DNA of 64,000 bases from Thiocapsa marina 5811. Lineage in GTDB: Bacteria > Pseudomonadota > Gammaproteobacteria > Chromatiales > Chromatiaceae. The notes below the pieces were generated by a model, which was given only the letters and a program-made list of their open reading frames with translations, ran no database searches and had not been told where the DNA came from. This document shows positions 1 through 9,504 of the stretch, piece by piece. Within the stretch, counting starts at the first letter, position 1, and every line of letters begins with the position of its first letter. The position numbers and the translations under genes are program-made. Where the stretch lies: NCBI RefSeq assembly GCF_000223985.1, contig NZ_AFWV01000021.1, positions 20,417 to 84,416 on the forward strand, read 5' to 3'.

Positions 1-1
1 G

Positions 2-1408
2 TGTCACGAGGCACTGCTCGGCAAGGCATTGGAGCACGTTTATACCCGTACCCCTGGGGCGTCCCAAGAGCAAGGCGGACAGGATTGGCGCGCCTTGGGC
101 CGTTTCACGCACATCCTTTCGGCCGAAATGCAGCTGACCTTGCGCCGGTTCCCGAACCTGGGCTTGGTGATGCGATGCGCCGAAGCGGCGCTCCCGAAAC
201 CGCTCTCGGACGCCTTGGGGCGCGCCTTGACGCGGTTCCCCTGGGCCAAGCCCGCCCAATTCCCGGACACCGAGCAACTGCTTGACAACCGCGAGGGCAA
301 GGAGGGGGATGTGACCTTGAGCGGGCGAGGGCGTCCCTTTCGAGCCGGGTTGGTCCAGGGGGGCGGGATCTTGGTGCCGAATCCGGGCCTCGTGCGTATC
401 GCCGAATCGCACTGGGAATCTCATCGAGGCTCGGACGGGTCTGCGTGGTCGTCGATGCTCTCTTGGCGGCCCTGGGAGCGTTTGGCGACGGCCTTGAGCG
501 CGCAGGCCAGCGGTCACGTCCGAAAAACGCAACGCGTGAGGGTGACGGAGTCCTTCACGGGACAGCTGCTCGATGGGATCGATGTGCGTCGGACACTGCG
601 CGAATTCGCCCGTGGGCAGGATCGGCTGATGGTTCGCGACTCCCGCCTCGCGCCGACGCGTACGCCGACCTCCATGACCGATGCCTTTCCGGTTGTTTGG
701 ATCTTCGACACTGGGGGGCCGCGCCATGGGGAAATGACCGTTCTGCGTACACCTCTGACCTGGCTGCTCCATGCAGGTCGGGACCGTGCAGCGCTGGAAG
801 AACGACGGGATGGTGCGGGAGAAAACATGGCCGATCTCGTCTTGTTCACCGATGATCGGGGGACCGACCTCAGCGGCAATGCCGAGAGGAGCGGCATCTG
901 GACCTACCTGACACGCGGCTGGCTGTTGTTTCGTCCGCAGTGTCCCAGTCTTCGCCAGGCCGCCGACTGGATCCTCCGAACCCGGTCCAGGCTCACCCCC
1001 ATTTACAGCGATGCGTTCAGCAACGAGCTTCCGATGGAGCTTCGACATGCGCTTGCGCGCGATGGCGGACCCTGCCTCGCGGATCTGTCCTGGCAGGATC
1101 GCTTGCTTCGGGTCGGGCTCGCATTCGGCGGCCGTACCCTGACGCTGGTGGCCCCGATTGATTTCAGCCCGGCGTCGGCAATCCGCGACCACGCCGCTCG
1201 CCGGGGCCAAACCATTGTTCGCGTTCCCATCACAGCCTTCTCCAAGGCCCATGTCGCGCGCGTGCGCCGGATCGAGATGGTCCCGGGGCGCGTTCAGGGT
1301 GAGGACTGCCGAATCGTCTACGACGGACACCCGGGCGACGTCCTGGGCGAGCCGGAAGACGCTTACCGCGAGCTGATCCCGACGGCGTGGCGGCATTACC
1401 TCTGGTAA
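2..1408 (+). CDS. hypothetical protein, 5' end outside the window
   Basis: The reading frame is open from base 2 and has no stop before 1406-1408, so the gene very probably starts left of the window; an internal TTG at 29 is only a nominal start. At least 468 residues are encoded. I recognise no domain. The protein is rich in Arg and Trp, has no obvious membrane segment or signal peptide, and ends in the residues WRHYLW. A TPR-like gene starts 39 bases downstream on the same strand, so the two may be co-transcribed. It could be one part of a multi-gene conflict or signalling module, but nothing in the sequence proves that. Confidence 0.6.
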   Translation, partial: CHEALLGKALEHVYTRTPGASQEQGGQDWRALGRFTHILSAEMQLTLRRFPNLGLVMRCAEAALPKPLSDALGRALTRFPWAKPAQFPDTEQLLDNREGKEGDVTLSGRGRPFRAGLVQGGGILVPNPGLVRIAESHWESHRGSDGSAWSSMLSWRPWERLATALSAQASGHVRKTQRVRVTESFTGQLLDGIDVRRTLREFARGQDRLMVRDSRLAPTRTPTSMTDAFPVVWIFDTGGPRHGEMTVLRTPLTWLLHAGRDRAALEERRDGAGENMADLVLFTDDRGTDLSGNAERSGIWTYLTRGWLLFRPQCPSLRQAADWILRTRSRLTPIYSDAFSNELPMELRHALARDGGPCLADLSWQDRLLRVGLAFGGRTLTLVAPIDFSPASAIRDHAARRGQTIVRVPITAFSKAHVARVRRIEMVPGRVQGEDCRIVYDGHPGDVLGEPEDAYRELIPTAWRHYLW

Positions 1409-1447
1409 GCATGCCCCGCCGAATTCCACCTGTCGGAGCGCCGATCC

Positions 1448-2410
1448 ATGCACCCGAACGATACCGAACCGAATCCGGGCCATCGCGAGATCCTGTTCTT
1501 CGATGACGCGCCTCTGGATGCCGTCCTGCACGGGGGGCCCGGCAGCGCCTCCTCGGCGGACCTCTTTGCCGTCCGGGCCGATGAGCGTGACGCGATCGCG
1601 CGGGCTTGGGCGGAAGGCCGGGTCCAGGATGCCTTGCGCCGAACCGACGACCTCCTTGCGAGCGGCGGTGCCTTGACCGAGCGGGAGACTCTCACGACCC
1701 TGTCGCGAATCTCGGGACTGATCCCCGAATGCGGTTGGCCGATAATCCCGGCCGGGTCTTATCCGTACGAGTCGATCCTCCGGGAGGTCTTCGAGCGTGC
1801 CTTGCGCGCCGGGCAAAACGGGTTGGCCGGGGAGGTCGGGCTGGTCCTCGCGCGTGCGCTTGAAGCCTGTGGACGATTCGACGGTTCCTCGGAGGTGTCC
1901 ATGACCCTGCTGACATTGGCCCGGGTGCGCTCCAACCGCATCGAGATCGCCCAATACGCCAATAACCTCGGCTACGCACTCGCCCAGCGGGGCCTCTGGT
2001 CCGAAGCCGAGCGCTGCTGCGAGGAGGCCGTCGCCGGCTTCACGGCGATCGAGGCGCCGGGCCGTGCCAACAATGCGCGAGCCAACCTACTGAGCGCACG
2101 CCTCGATCTCTACGGGTTCCCCGATGCGACGTCGCTGGAGCCAGAGATCGAGGAGGTCGATCGCTATTACGCGAGGGCTGCGGACTGGCGACAGCGTAAA
2201 ACGCTCGTCCTCCTTGCCAGGATCCGCGAGCACGTCGGAGATCTCGATCTGGCATTGAGGCTGATGGAGCAGGCGCTGCGTGTTGCGCGAAAAGTCAAGA
2301 CTCGGCACCGTCTTGAGGATGCCGCCTATCGGCGGAAGCTCAGGTACAGGATCGCTCGCGAGGTTGACGGTCTTGACGAACAGGTGCGCGTCGGGGGGCT
2401 GCCGGCCTGA
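1448..2410 (+). CDS. TPR-like helical repeat protein
   Basis: This 320-residue protein has no signal peptide. Residues about 110-280 contain alternating amphipathic helices with a TPR-like pattern, for example NLGYALAQRGLWSEAERCCE and later HVGDLDLALRLMEQALRVA. Such repeats usually form a scaffold for protein-protein contacts. It follows the partial gene at the left edge by 39 bases and is followed 37 bases later by an exported RCC1-repeat protein, so the three could form one transcription unit. The partner and process are unknown. Confidence 0.6.
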   Translation: MHPNDTEPNPGHREILFFDDAPLDAVLHGGPGSASSADLFAVRADERDAIARAWAEGRVQDALRRTDDLLASGGALTERETLTTLSRISGLIPECGWPIIPAGSYPYESILREVFERALRAGQNGLAGEVGLVLARALEACGRFDGSSEVSMTLLTLARVRSNRIEIAQYANNLGYALAQRGLWSEAERCCEEAVAGFTAIEAPGRANNARANLLSARLDLYGFPDATSLEPEIEEVDRYYARAADWRQRKTLVLLARIREHVGDLDLALRLMEQALRVARKVKTRHRLEDAAYRRKLRYRIAREVDGLDEQVRVGGLPA

Positions 2411-2447
2411 AACGCGGGTCGGTTCGGTAAAACCCGGAGCTGAGATC

Positions 2448-3644
2448 ATGCGTGTTTCCGAGTGGTTGTTGCGGCATTCTCGATACTGTGTGCTGGTCGT
2501 CTCTCTGCCGATCATGGCTGTTGCAGCCGAGTCGAACGGGACCGACGGCGGCAGCGGAACCCCGGGATTGCACGCCGGCGGCACCGCAGCCGTGATGGAC
2601 CGCAATGACGATGACGGCACTGATCTCGCCGAATGGGCCGACGTGATTCAAGTCGCGGACGGCGCTCGGCACAGCGTCGGTCTCAAAGCCGACGGTACCG
2701 CCGTGGCGAGCGGAGACGATTGGTATGGTCAAATACATGTGAATGGCTGGAACGACCTGATCCAGGTCGCCGCAGGTGTTGGATACACGGTCGGACTCAA
2801 GTCGGATGGAACTGCAGTCGCCATCGGGGCCAACCGATATGGCCAGACCGACGTCGCCCAGTGGATGTGGAGCGCCTTGACCCGGGTCTCGACGGGCTGG
2901 TTTCACACGGTCGGCCTCAAGGCCGATGGGACCGTGGTTGCCGTGGGTCTGAACAACTACGGTCAGACCGATGTCGCCGATTGGAACGGCGTGACCCAGA
3001 TTGCGGCCGGGGGACAGCACACGGTGGGGCTCAAGGGCGACGGCACCGCGATTGCGGTGGGCGACAACCGTTACCGGCAGTGCGAGGTCGCCGAGTGGCG
3101 CGACCTGGTGCAGATCGTGGCGGGTGGAGCCTACACCGTCGGGCTGCGGCGCGACGGTAGCCTGGTCAAGGTCGGCCGGAACAACGACGGTGAAGGCGGT
3201 GCCGACTTTTGGAATCCGAACAGCGCGATCCCCTCCGGGATTCCTGATCCTTGGGACGCCGCCTATCGTGTGATGCTCGACGACAGCTCGACACTCGGAC
3301 TTTTGCGCAGCTACCGCGATCAAGTTCTGATGCGTTCCGAGCGCGGGCGGCACTATACCGAGCTGGCTTACAGCCATTCCGAAGAAGCCCTGAACGTCCT
3401 GCTGGACAATCCACGTCTAATGATCGTCGCCGGCGAGCTCATCGAGCTGAACCGCGATGTTCTTGCCGCAGCACTGGAAGGCGAACCGGCAGAGGTTCGG
3501 GACGCCGGGGCAGTCGTGGACTTCCTGAAGAACTTCGCCGAAGAGGCGCCTCCGGTGCTCGGCGTGCTCGCGATCGGAATCGCGAAGGAGGTGAGTCATC
3601 GGCAGCGCGCGGGTGGAGAGATGTTCGGGTTTACGCTGCGTTAG
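2448..3644 (+). CDS. exported RCC1-repeat protein, 3' end set by an IS insertion
   Basis: The chosen ATG at 2448 follows a GGAG motif and opens a signal peptide (basic start, then VLVVSLPIMAVAAES); the longer frame from 2280 would place this signal internally. Residues about 60-270 hold five RCC1/alpha-tubulin-suppressor-type repeats, each with the pattern HTVGLKADGT.V..G.N.YGQ.DV.W. RCC1 repeats fold as a beta-propeller. The C-terminal region contains LRSYRDQVLMRSERGRHY, similar to a module often seen at the end of bacterial surface proteins. The stop codon TAG at 3642-3644 is the first triplet of the IS inverted repeat, so the native C-terminus may have been lost. Confidence 0.7.
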   Translation: MRVSEWLLRHSRYCVLVVSLPIMAVAAESNGTDGGSGTPGLHAGGTAAVMDRNDDDGTDLAEWADVIQVADGARHSVGLKADGTAVASGDDWYGQIHVNGWNDLIQVAAGVGYTVGLKSDGTAVAIGANRYGQTDVAQWMWSALTRVSTGWFHTVGLKADGTVVAVGLNNYGQTDVADWNGVTQIAAGGQHTVGLKGDGTAIAVGDNRYRQCEVAEWRDLVQIVAGGAYTVGLRRDGSLVKVGRNNDGEGGADFWNPNSAIPSGIPDPWDAAYRVMLDDSSTLGLLRSYRDQVLMRSERGRHYTELAYSHSEEALNVLLDNPRLMIVAGELIELNRDVLAAALEGEPAEVRDAGAVVDFLKNFAEEAPPVLGVLAIGIAKEVSHRQRAGGEMFGFTLR

Positions 3645-3662
3645 CCCGTCTTCGACTATTCG
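3642..3662 (+). repeat. IS left terminal inverted repeat
   Basis: These 21 bases match the reverse complement of 5649-5669 with one mismatch (G for A at the third base). They supply the stop codon of the upstream RCC1-repeat gene. Confidence 0.8.
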
Positions 3663-3729
3663 CGCCCTTTTTGCGCGTAACCCATTGTTCAGCATAAGCC
3701 GCAGGGGCGAAGGTCGGCACTACAGGCGA

Positions 3730-5505
3730 TTAGTGTATGAGGGCTTGGAGCGCGGCGGTGATCCTCGGTGGCGGCTGCGCGGGCAGTTGCAGATTCAGCC
3801 GGTCGAGCAGCAGTTGCTGGTCGGGTTCCGGCTCGGTGTAGCGGCTCAAAATCAGCGTACGTCCATCGGTTGTCGGCAGATGCACATCGACCATCTGGAT
3901 GGCGGCGAATTTCTCCAAGGCAGACCTTGGGGTCAGACCTGGAGCGAGGGGGCGCAGACGGGCCTTCAGGGTGACTTGGAGACAATAGGCGAGGAAGGTG
4001 ACAAAAATGTGCGCTTCGATGCGCCGATCCAATTGATGATAGATCGGCCGAACACTCAGGTCACCCTTGAGTTCTTTGAACGCCTGTTCGACTTCGGTCA
4101 GTTGGATGTACCAGGTCCAGAGTTGAACGGGATCGTTGCTGGTGAGATTGGAACGTAATAAGTAGCGCCCCTCACGGCGGCGGACCTGACGTAGCTTCTT
4201 GCGATTGAGCGAAAAGGTGAAGGTGTCGGCAGTGACGGATTCATCGGGTGCGGGCACCTGGATGCGCATCAATCCATAGGCGCGCCCGGCGTCTTTCTTG
4301 GCCGCGCCGAGTTTCAATAAGAGCTCGTCACGGCTGAGCGTTTGCCGTTGCAATTCCTTCAGGCGTTTGCATAAGCGCTTTAGACGCCGCCGGCGCATGG
4401 CCCGTTCCTTGTCTTGGCGCCCAGCGCTCCGAGCCAGGACTTACAACTCGCCGTCCTGGTCCAGGAGCTTGACCGTGACCTGGTCACGCACCGCGGCCCG
4501 GGGCTTGGTCAGAAAAGACTTTTCCAGCTTGGTCAAGCGCCCTTTGGGAGTGCCTACCAGATAGTGCACCGGGGGATCCGATGCACGCATCAGGGCCAGG
4601 ATCTCCTCGGTCGGAATACCGCGGTCCATCACCCAGATGCGCTCGGCCTTGCCGTATTGGGCCTCGATCTTGGCGAGGGCGTCGGTGAGGGTTTGTTTAT
4701 CCAGGGTATTGCCGGCGAGCACCTCGTAGGCCAGCGGAAAACCCTCCGGGGTGACGATCAAGGCGATGATCACCTGCACGCAATCAGAGCGCTTATCACG
4801 GCTGTAGCCGAATTTGCGCTTGCCATGCTCCGGCGGGTCGCATTCGAAATAGGTACTGGTCAAATCGTAGAGGAGCAGGTCAAAGCGGGCATCGAACAAG
4901 AGCCGCCAGCGCTCCTGAAGGAAGGTGAACAAGGCCTGCTTGTGCTCCACCAGATGATCAAGGCAGCGATAGAGGGTGTGACTCTGAGCAATAGAGAAAT
5001 CCTCGCCGAGCAGGTCACCCATGGCACTGTGATCGAACCAGTGACGGTGCAGGCGCCATTCACTGCCGGGGTCGATCAGGCGATAGGCGACCAGCGTTTT
5101 GAGCACATTCAGCCAGCGCGTCCCTTTGCGGCTCGGTGGCAGTCGCGGCTGCCAGAAGGTGTCCAGTTGCAGTTGGTCCCACAACTCGCCAGCCAACCAA
5201 CACGCGCCCCATTGTCGGGGACGACGCAGCTGCAATCCGCTCAACTTCACCTGGACCACTGCGCAGGCCAGTTCCGGCGCCGGGCGGTCCTCCGGAAACA
5301 GCGCCAACTGCGTCGCAGTGCCCGTGTCCTCGTCGAACACGGCAATGGAGCGGCACCAGGCCGCGCGCTGCACGTCGTTGATCTCCCCGAGATACAACAC
5401 ATGGCGCTGCACCACCCGCCCATCCGCGACACGACGGTTCTCCACCACACTCCAATAGCGGTGCTCTTTGCCGTCTTTCTTGCGAAGTTTAGAGCGTAGG
5501 AACAT
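3730..5505 (-). pseudogene. IS1634-family transposase with in-frame stop
   Basis: The frame runs from ATG 5505 (opening MFLRSKLRKKDGKEHRYWS) to 3730 and is interrupted only by a TAA at 4441-4443. The frame resumes directly after the stop as VLARSAGRQDKERAMRRRR, so a single substitution in an ancestral sense codon, probably Tyr, explains the break. The upstream part has the DLTSTYFE and WVMDRGIPTEE motifs; the downstream part has the QLTEVEQAFKELKGDL motif with the last catalytic Glu (DDE/RNase H-like fold). Unless the stop is read through, the transposase loses its final catalytic residue. A GTG at 5556 would give a slightly longer start. Confidence 0.85.
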
Positions 5506-5648
5506 GCCGATAGTGTCCTCGGCCCGGCCCTCTGGCTCAAGGACCAAGGTCGGCACTACAGGGGATTCGGCATGAATCGCTCTAATACGATCAGAGACTT
5601 ACACTAACGCTCGGGTCGATTTGGCCCGAAAATCGCGAAATCCAGGGT

Positions 5649-5669
5649 CGAATAGTCGAAGACGGGTTA
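5649..5669 (-). repeat. IS right terminal inverted repeat
   Basis: These 21 bases are the partner of 3642-3662 in inverted orientation, with one mismatch. They mark the upstream end of the transposase gene. Confidence 0.8.
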
Positions 5670-5799
5670 GACGGTAATCACGGTATTCTCGGTCGACACC
5701 CGGCGTAGATTCGGGCAACCATGATCACATACCGTCGACGGCAGACAGCCGATCGTTATCCATGGCATGGCGTATTCGGCACGCTTGCCGGGCATTTGC

Positions 5800-7026
5800 T
5801 CATGTCGCCAGCTCGGCATCGGTGACGTCGCTCCCGGCACACCAGTCCGCCCATTGCTGCATCATGGCGCGGCGCTTGTCGAACAGATCGCCGCGTCGAT
5901 AGGCTTTTTCGGCCTTGTTGCCGATGACATGGGCCAGGGCCATCTCGCAGACGTGGTTCGGGAAGCTGCTGACTTCACCGGCCCAGTCTCGGAACGACGA
6001 ACGGAATCCGTGCGGAACCGCGTCGCCCCGCGTGCCGCCGACGCCGTACCCCAGGCCGCGCATGACCTGCAGCAGGGCCATATTGGAGAGCGGTCGACCA
6101 TGCTTGGCGCCAGGAAACACGTAGGGGTGATTGACGATGCGCGGAAGGGTCTCGATGACGGCCATCGCGGCGTCGCTCAACGGGACGCGATGCTCGCGAT
6201 TTCCCTTCATGCGCGCTGCCGGTATCGTCCACACGCGGGCCGCGAGGTCGATCTCGGTCCATTGTGCACCCAAGACTTCGCCGGTGCGGCATGCGGTCAA
6301 GATCAGGATCTCGAGCGCGCGTGCCGAGACGCTGGTCAATCTGCGCAATTCCACCAGGAACGCGCCCACATCCTGATAGGGTAAAGCGGGCTGCTGCCGG
6401 ACCGTTTTGACCCTGGTCGGTTTCGGCAGCAATTTGTCGAGATGGCCGCGCCAGCGCGCCGGATTCGCCGGATCGCGCCACTGCCGGGCAGCGGCAAAGT
6501 CGAGGATGTTCTCGATGCGCCCCTGGACGCGTTTGGCGGTCTCGGTCTTCGTGGTCCAGATGGGCTTGAGCACCGTCAGAATGTGCTCGGTCGTCACCTT
6601 GTCCACGGGCCTGTTGCCGAGGATCGGGCGGGCGTAGGTCTTAAGCGTGGCCGTCCACTGTCGTGCGTGTTTGCGATTGTTCCAGCCATGCCGGTTCAGC
6701 CGGATGAAGGCCGCGGCGGCTTGGGTGAACGTCGGAACAACCTCGGGTGCGGTTTCGGGGGCGAGCGCTTGCGCGCGGTGCTCGATCGGGTCGATACCCT
6801 GTCGGCGAAGCTCTCGCGCTTCTGCGGCCCTTTGGCGTGCTTCCGCCAGCGTGACGGCGGGATATCCGCCCAGCCCCATCTCGCGCTGCTTGCCGGCGTT
6901 GCTGTAGCGAAAGACCCACAGGCGGGCATGGCCTTCGGGGTAGAGCCACAGATTGCCGCCGTCGCCGATCGGCTGAGTGGCGTTCTTCACCTGTCGATCG
7001 GTCAGACGATGGATGTTGCGTGCCAT
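5800..7026 (-). CDS. P4-type tyrosine integrase
   Basis: The 408-residue protein begins with a DUF4102-type arm-binding region (LTDRQVKNA, then GNLWLYPEGHARLWVFRY and LGGYPAVTLAEAR). A core-binding region follows, then a catalytic domain. Visible catalytic elements are Arg in LTACRTGEVLG, the HGFR box in PHGFRSSFRDWAG, and a candidate Tyr nucleophile in AYRRGDLFDKR. Such enzymes integrate genomic islands at tRNA 3' ends. The ATG at 7026 was preferred over the frame start at 7041 because MARNIHRLTDRQV is the usual family opening. A possible tRNA-like att remnant lies about 160 bases upstream of the start. The gene appears intact. Confidence 0.88.
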   Translation of the reverse strand: MARNIHRLTDRQVKNATQPIGDGGNLWLYPEGHARLWVFRYSNAGKQREMGLGGYPAVTLAEARQRAAEARELRRQGIDPIEHRAQALAPETAPEVVPTFTQAAAAFIRLNRHGWNNRKHARQWTATLKTYARPILGNRPVDKVTTEHILTVLKPIWTTKTETAKRVQGRIENILDFAAARQWRDPANPARWRGHLDKLLPKPTRVKTVRQQPALPYQDVGAFLVELRRLTSVSARALEILILTACRTGEVLGAQWTEIDLAARVWTIPAARMKGNREHRVPLSDAAMAVIETLPRIVNHPYVFPGAKHGRPLSNMALLQVMRGLGYGVGGTRGDAVPHGFRSSFRDWAGEVSSFPNHVCEMALAHVIGNKAEKAYRRGDLFDKRRAMMQQWADWCAGSDVTDAELAT

Positions 7027-7183
7027 GAGCCGATCCCCCAAGTCATACCCACAAACGTACCCACAAAATGGTCTGTGCCTATGGTAGACGCTTTCGGATC
7101 TTGCTGCACGTGAAACTCGTCAAACTATTGTTTTTATTTTTACTTCTGGACTCATGAGGATATCTTTGATTGTCGTTATAGCG

Positions 7184-7199
7184 GACTCCCTCTCCGCCA
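7184..7199 (+). other. possible attachment-site remnant (tRNA-Ser 3'-end-like)
   Basis: The bases GACTCCCTCTCCGCCA resemble the 3' end of a serine tRNA, but no tRNA body precedes them; the bases to the left are AT-rich. A tRNA 3' end lying beside a P4-type integrase is the usual appearance of a recombined attachment site. The match is short and this call is tentative. Confidence 0.35.
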
Positions 7200-8256
7200 C
7201 TAACATTAAAAAATATAATAAAAAAATCGTTTAGAAATCATTAAGCTCTGAAGTAAACATTTCGCCCCCAAAATTGCCCCCAACCAAACTTTCTATCTGT
7301 TGAGTGGTGCATGGGGCATCGCGGATGCCGAACTCGGCTGATCCTCGCCTGATGTCTGCCTGACGGTCATGCTTGCCCCCGGCACTCGGCGATGCCGCCG
7401 TAGCGGATCTAGCGTCCCCCCCACGTCGCGGCGAATCGGCATCGATCCCGATGTTTGGGGCAGCAACGAGACGACCTTTCCCTTAACGCATCAGTCTGAC
7501 CGCGTGGCCTTCCGTGTAAGATTCCGAGCACGTCATGCGTTGCGCACCCTGCACGACAGGATACGGGGCCGCGACTCGTTCCAGAGTTCAGGTTTCGCGA
7601 AGATGACCTTCCAACGTCACTACCGCCTTGGGACGCTCGGGGTGTCCGCAACGGTTGAGTTGTGCGCCTCTCGCAGTTGGACGCCCGAAGCCAATCGGCG
7701 CCGCAGTTCGCCGACAGGATTCGTCGACACTTGCCTCGGTCGATCCAATGGTTCGAAGGCCCGGGAGCATTCGTTTCAATTGCCTCGTTGCGATTCGGAA
7801 ACGCCGTCGAGCTATGACGCCGCCTCCCCGGGCGTGCTCGCGGGCTGCCGTGGATGCTTACTGCTAGGCGAGGAGAGCAGAACAGCCCCGGTAGGCGTGT
7901 GCGCTATCGGTGTTGCCGACCTGACGAAGGGGCGCAATCCCGGAGTCGGTGAAGTGGATGCAACCTGCTGCGCGCATCCGACACGCCGCAAGCCATTCGA
8001 GGGTCCAGTCGAAGGACGCCAAGACGATCCTCGCGAAAGTCCCGCAGACAGCCGGTGAGCCAATGGCCTTTGCGCTCGACCGCCGTTTCGGTCGCGGTCT
8101 CATACCGGCTTCTCCCTCCCGTGTCCAAGCGGTCTGATTTCCTGTGCTTGTGTGCCGGTGGCGAGAGCGTTTGCCGGAAGCGCCCTCACGAGCAGTCGAC
8201 ATCCGTGTCGAAACACCCGGGAGAAGGCACGTGTCAACAACAGGGTCGATGCATCA
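7200..8256. other. stretch without a supported gene
   Basis: The first 60 bases are strikingly AT-rich (runs of A and T near 7203-7250), unlike the GC-rich surroundings. The rest is GC-rich with several overlapping open frames, including one on the plus strand at 7369-8058, but none has a credible start, domain or family-like composition. I see no tRNA or clear repeat. It looks like degraded insertion-site DNA. Confidence 0.5.
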
Positions 8257-9435
8257 CTACGGCCGCCGAGAGAGTCCACGCTGAATGCAGTGCCTGCCGA
8301 AGCGACGTCGGATCGCATCGAGCGTCGCGTCGAGGCGATCATCCGAATGATCCTGCTCTCGGGTATCCAGGTCCGCGAACAGATCCGGCTGCACGGGCGC
8401 CTGCGCCCAGCCGGAGAGACCCAAACCGATCAGCCGCACCGCGCGACCTGAATGCGTGTCGGCCCGGTACAGGTCCCGGGCCGTGTCGAAGAGGATCCGA
8501 TCGTCCGCGCTCGGTGCCGCCAGGGTCCGGGAGCGGGTATGGGTCTCGAAGGGGTGCAGGCGGATCTTCAAGGTGACCAGCGTGCCCTTGCGCGCGGCGT
8601 GTCGGGCCAGGTAGCCAACCTCCTGCGCGGCCCAACGCAGGGTGTCGTACAGCACGTCGCTGTCCACGACATCCTCGGCGAAGGTCGTCTCCTTGGAGAT
8701 CGATTGCCGTTCGGTGGCCGGATGGACCCGGTCGTCGGCGATGCCGTTCGACTGCAGATGCACCTGGGTGCCGGTGCGTGCGCCCAAGCGTCGGCGCAGA
8801 TCCGGGAGCGCCCGGGCACGCACGTCGCCGACCGTCCGCAAGCCGGCCCGTTCGAGTCGTCGGGCCGTCACGGCGCCGACGCCTCGCAGGGCGGCGAGCG
8901 GCAGCGGATCCAGAAAGGCGCGGACCTCCTCGGGGCGCACCACCAGGAGTCCATCCGGTTTGCGGACGTCCGAGGCGAGCTTGGCGATCAGGCGGTTCGG
9001 ACCGATCCCCACCGAGGCGGTCAGCCCGACCGCCTCATAGATGGCCGCCTTGGTGCGCCGGGCGACGACCTCGGGCGGACCGACCAGCCGCTCCAACCCG
9101 GAAACATCCAGGTACGCCTCGTCGATCGAGACGGGCTCGACCAGCGGGGAGAGGGTGCCAAGCACCCGCATGATTTCCCGCGACACCTCGGCATAGCGCG
9201 CCATATCCGGTCGCACGTAGACCGTCTCCGCCGGCAGACGGTGCACCGCCTCGGCGATCGGCATGGCCGAGTGCACGCCGAAGCGCCGCGCCTCGTAGGA
9301 GCAGGTGGCGACCACGCCGCGCCGACCCGGCTCGGCGCCGACGACGAGGGGACGTCCGCGCCAATCCGGGCGGTCGCGTTGCTCGACGGCGGCATAGAAG
9401 GCGTCGAGATCGACGTGCATGACGAGGCGGGACAT
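8257..9435 (-). CDS. dinB: DNA polymerase IV (Y-family)
   Basis: This 392-residue protein is a complete Y-family translesion polymerase. The catalytic carboxylates are seen in MHVDLDAFYAAVEQ and SIDEAYLDVSG. The finger motif YEARRFGVHSAMP, the helix-hairpin-helix LRGVGAVTARRLERAG and a little-finger domain at about residues 240-350 follow in the usual order. It copies damaged DNA and can restart stalled forks. It lies between an integrase and conjugation-gene remnants, so it may be cargo of a decayed mobile element, although dinB is also a normal chromosomal gene. No LexA box was recognised by eye. Confidence 0.93.
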   Translation of the reverse strand: MSRLVMHVDLDAFYAAVEQRDRPDWRGRPLVVGAEPGRRGVVATCSYEARRFGVHSAMPIAEAVHRLPAETVYVRPDMARYAEVSREIMRVLGTLSPLVEPVSIDEAYLDVSGLERLVGPPEVVARRTKAAIYEAVGLTASVGIGPNRLIAKLASDVRKPDGLLVVRPEEVRAFLDPLPLAALRGVGAVTARRLERAGLRTVGDVRARALPDLRRRLGARTGTQVHLQSNGIADDRVHPATERQSISKETTFAEDVVDSDVLYDTLRWAAQEVGYLARHAARKGTLVTLKIRLHPFETHTRSRTLAAPSADDRILFDTARDLYRADTHSGRAVRLIGLGLSGWAQAPVQPDLFADLDTREQDHSDDRLDATLDAIRRRFGRHCIQRGLSRRP

Positions 9436-9504
9436 GCGGAGATGGACCCTCGGCGGGCGGGTTGCGGAGCGCGATCGATTCGACCGACGTCGATCACCGT
9501 AATG

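Larger units (their letters stand above)
3642..5669 (-). mobile_element. IS1634-type insertion sequence
   Basis: The element is bounded by near-perfect inverted repeats: 3642-3662 (TAGCCCGTCTTCGACTATTC and one more G) and the complement of 5649-5669, which differs at one of 21 bases. It holds one transposase reading frame on the minus strand. The length of about 2.03 kb suits the IS1634 group of IS4-like elements. I see no convincing target duplication next to the inverted repeats. A 17-base sequence, AAGGTCGGCACTACAGG, occurs at 3710-3726 and again at 5546-5562 in the same orientation inside the element. Confidence 0.85.

Noticed and set aside
3710..5562. Direct repeats AAGGTCGGCACTACAGG as IS ends or target duplications
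   Set aside because: They are 17 bases long and lie inside the better-supported 21-base inverted repeats at 3642 and 5649, so they are internal to the element.
7369..8058. Open frame of 229 codons on the plus strand in the integrase-dinB gap
   Set aside because: The composition is Arg/Ser-rich without any domain pattern, the start has no ribosome-binding site, and overlapping frames on the other strand are equally open. It looks like chance in GC-rich DNA.
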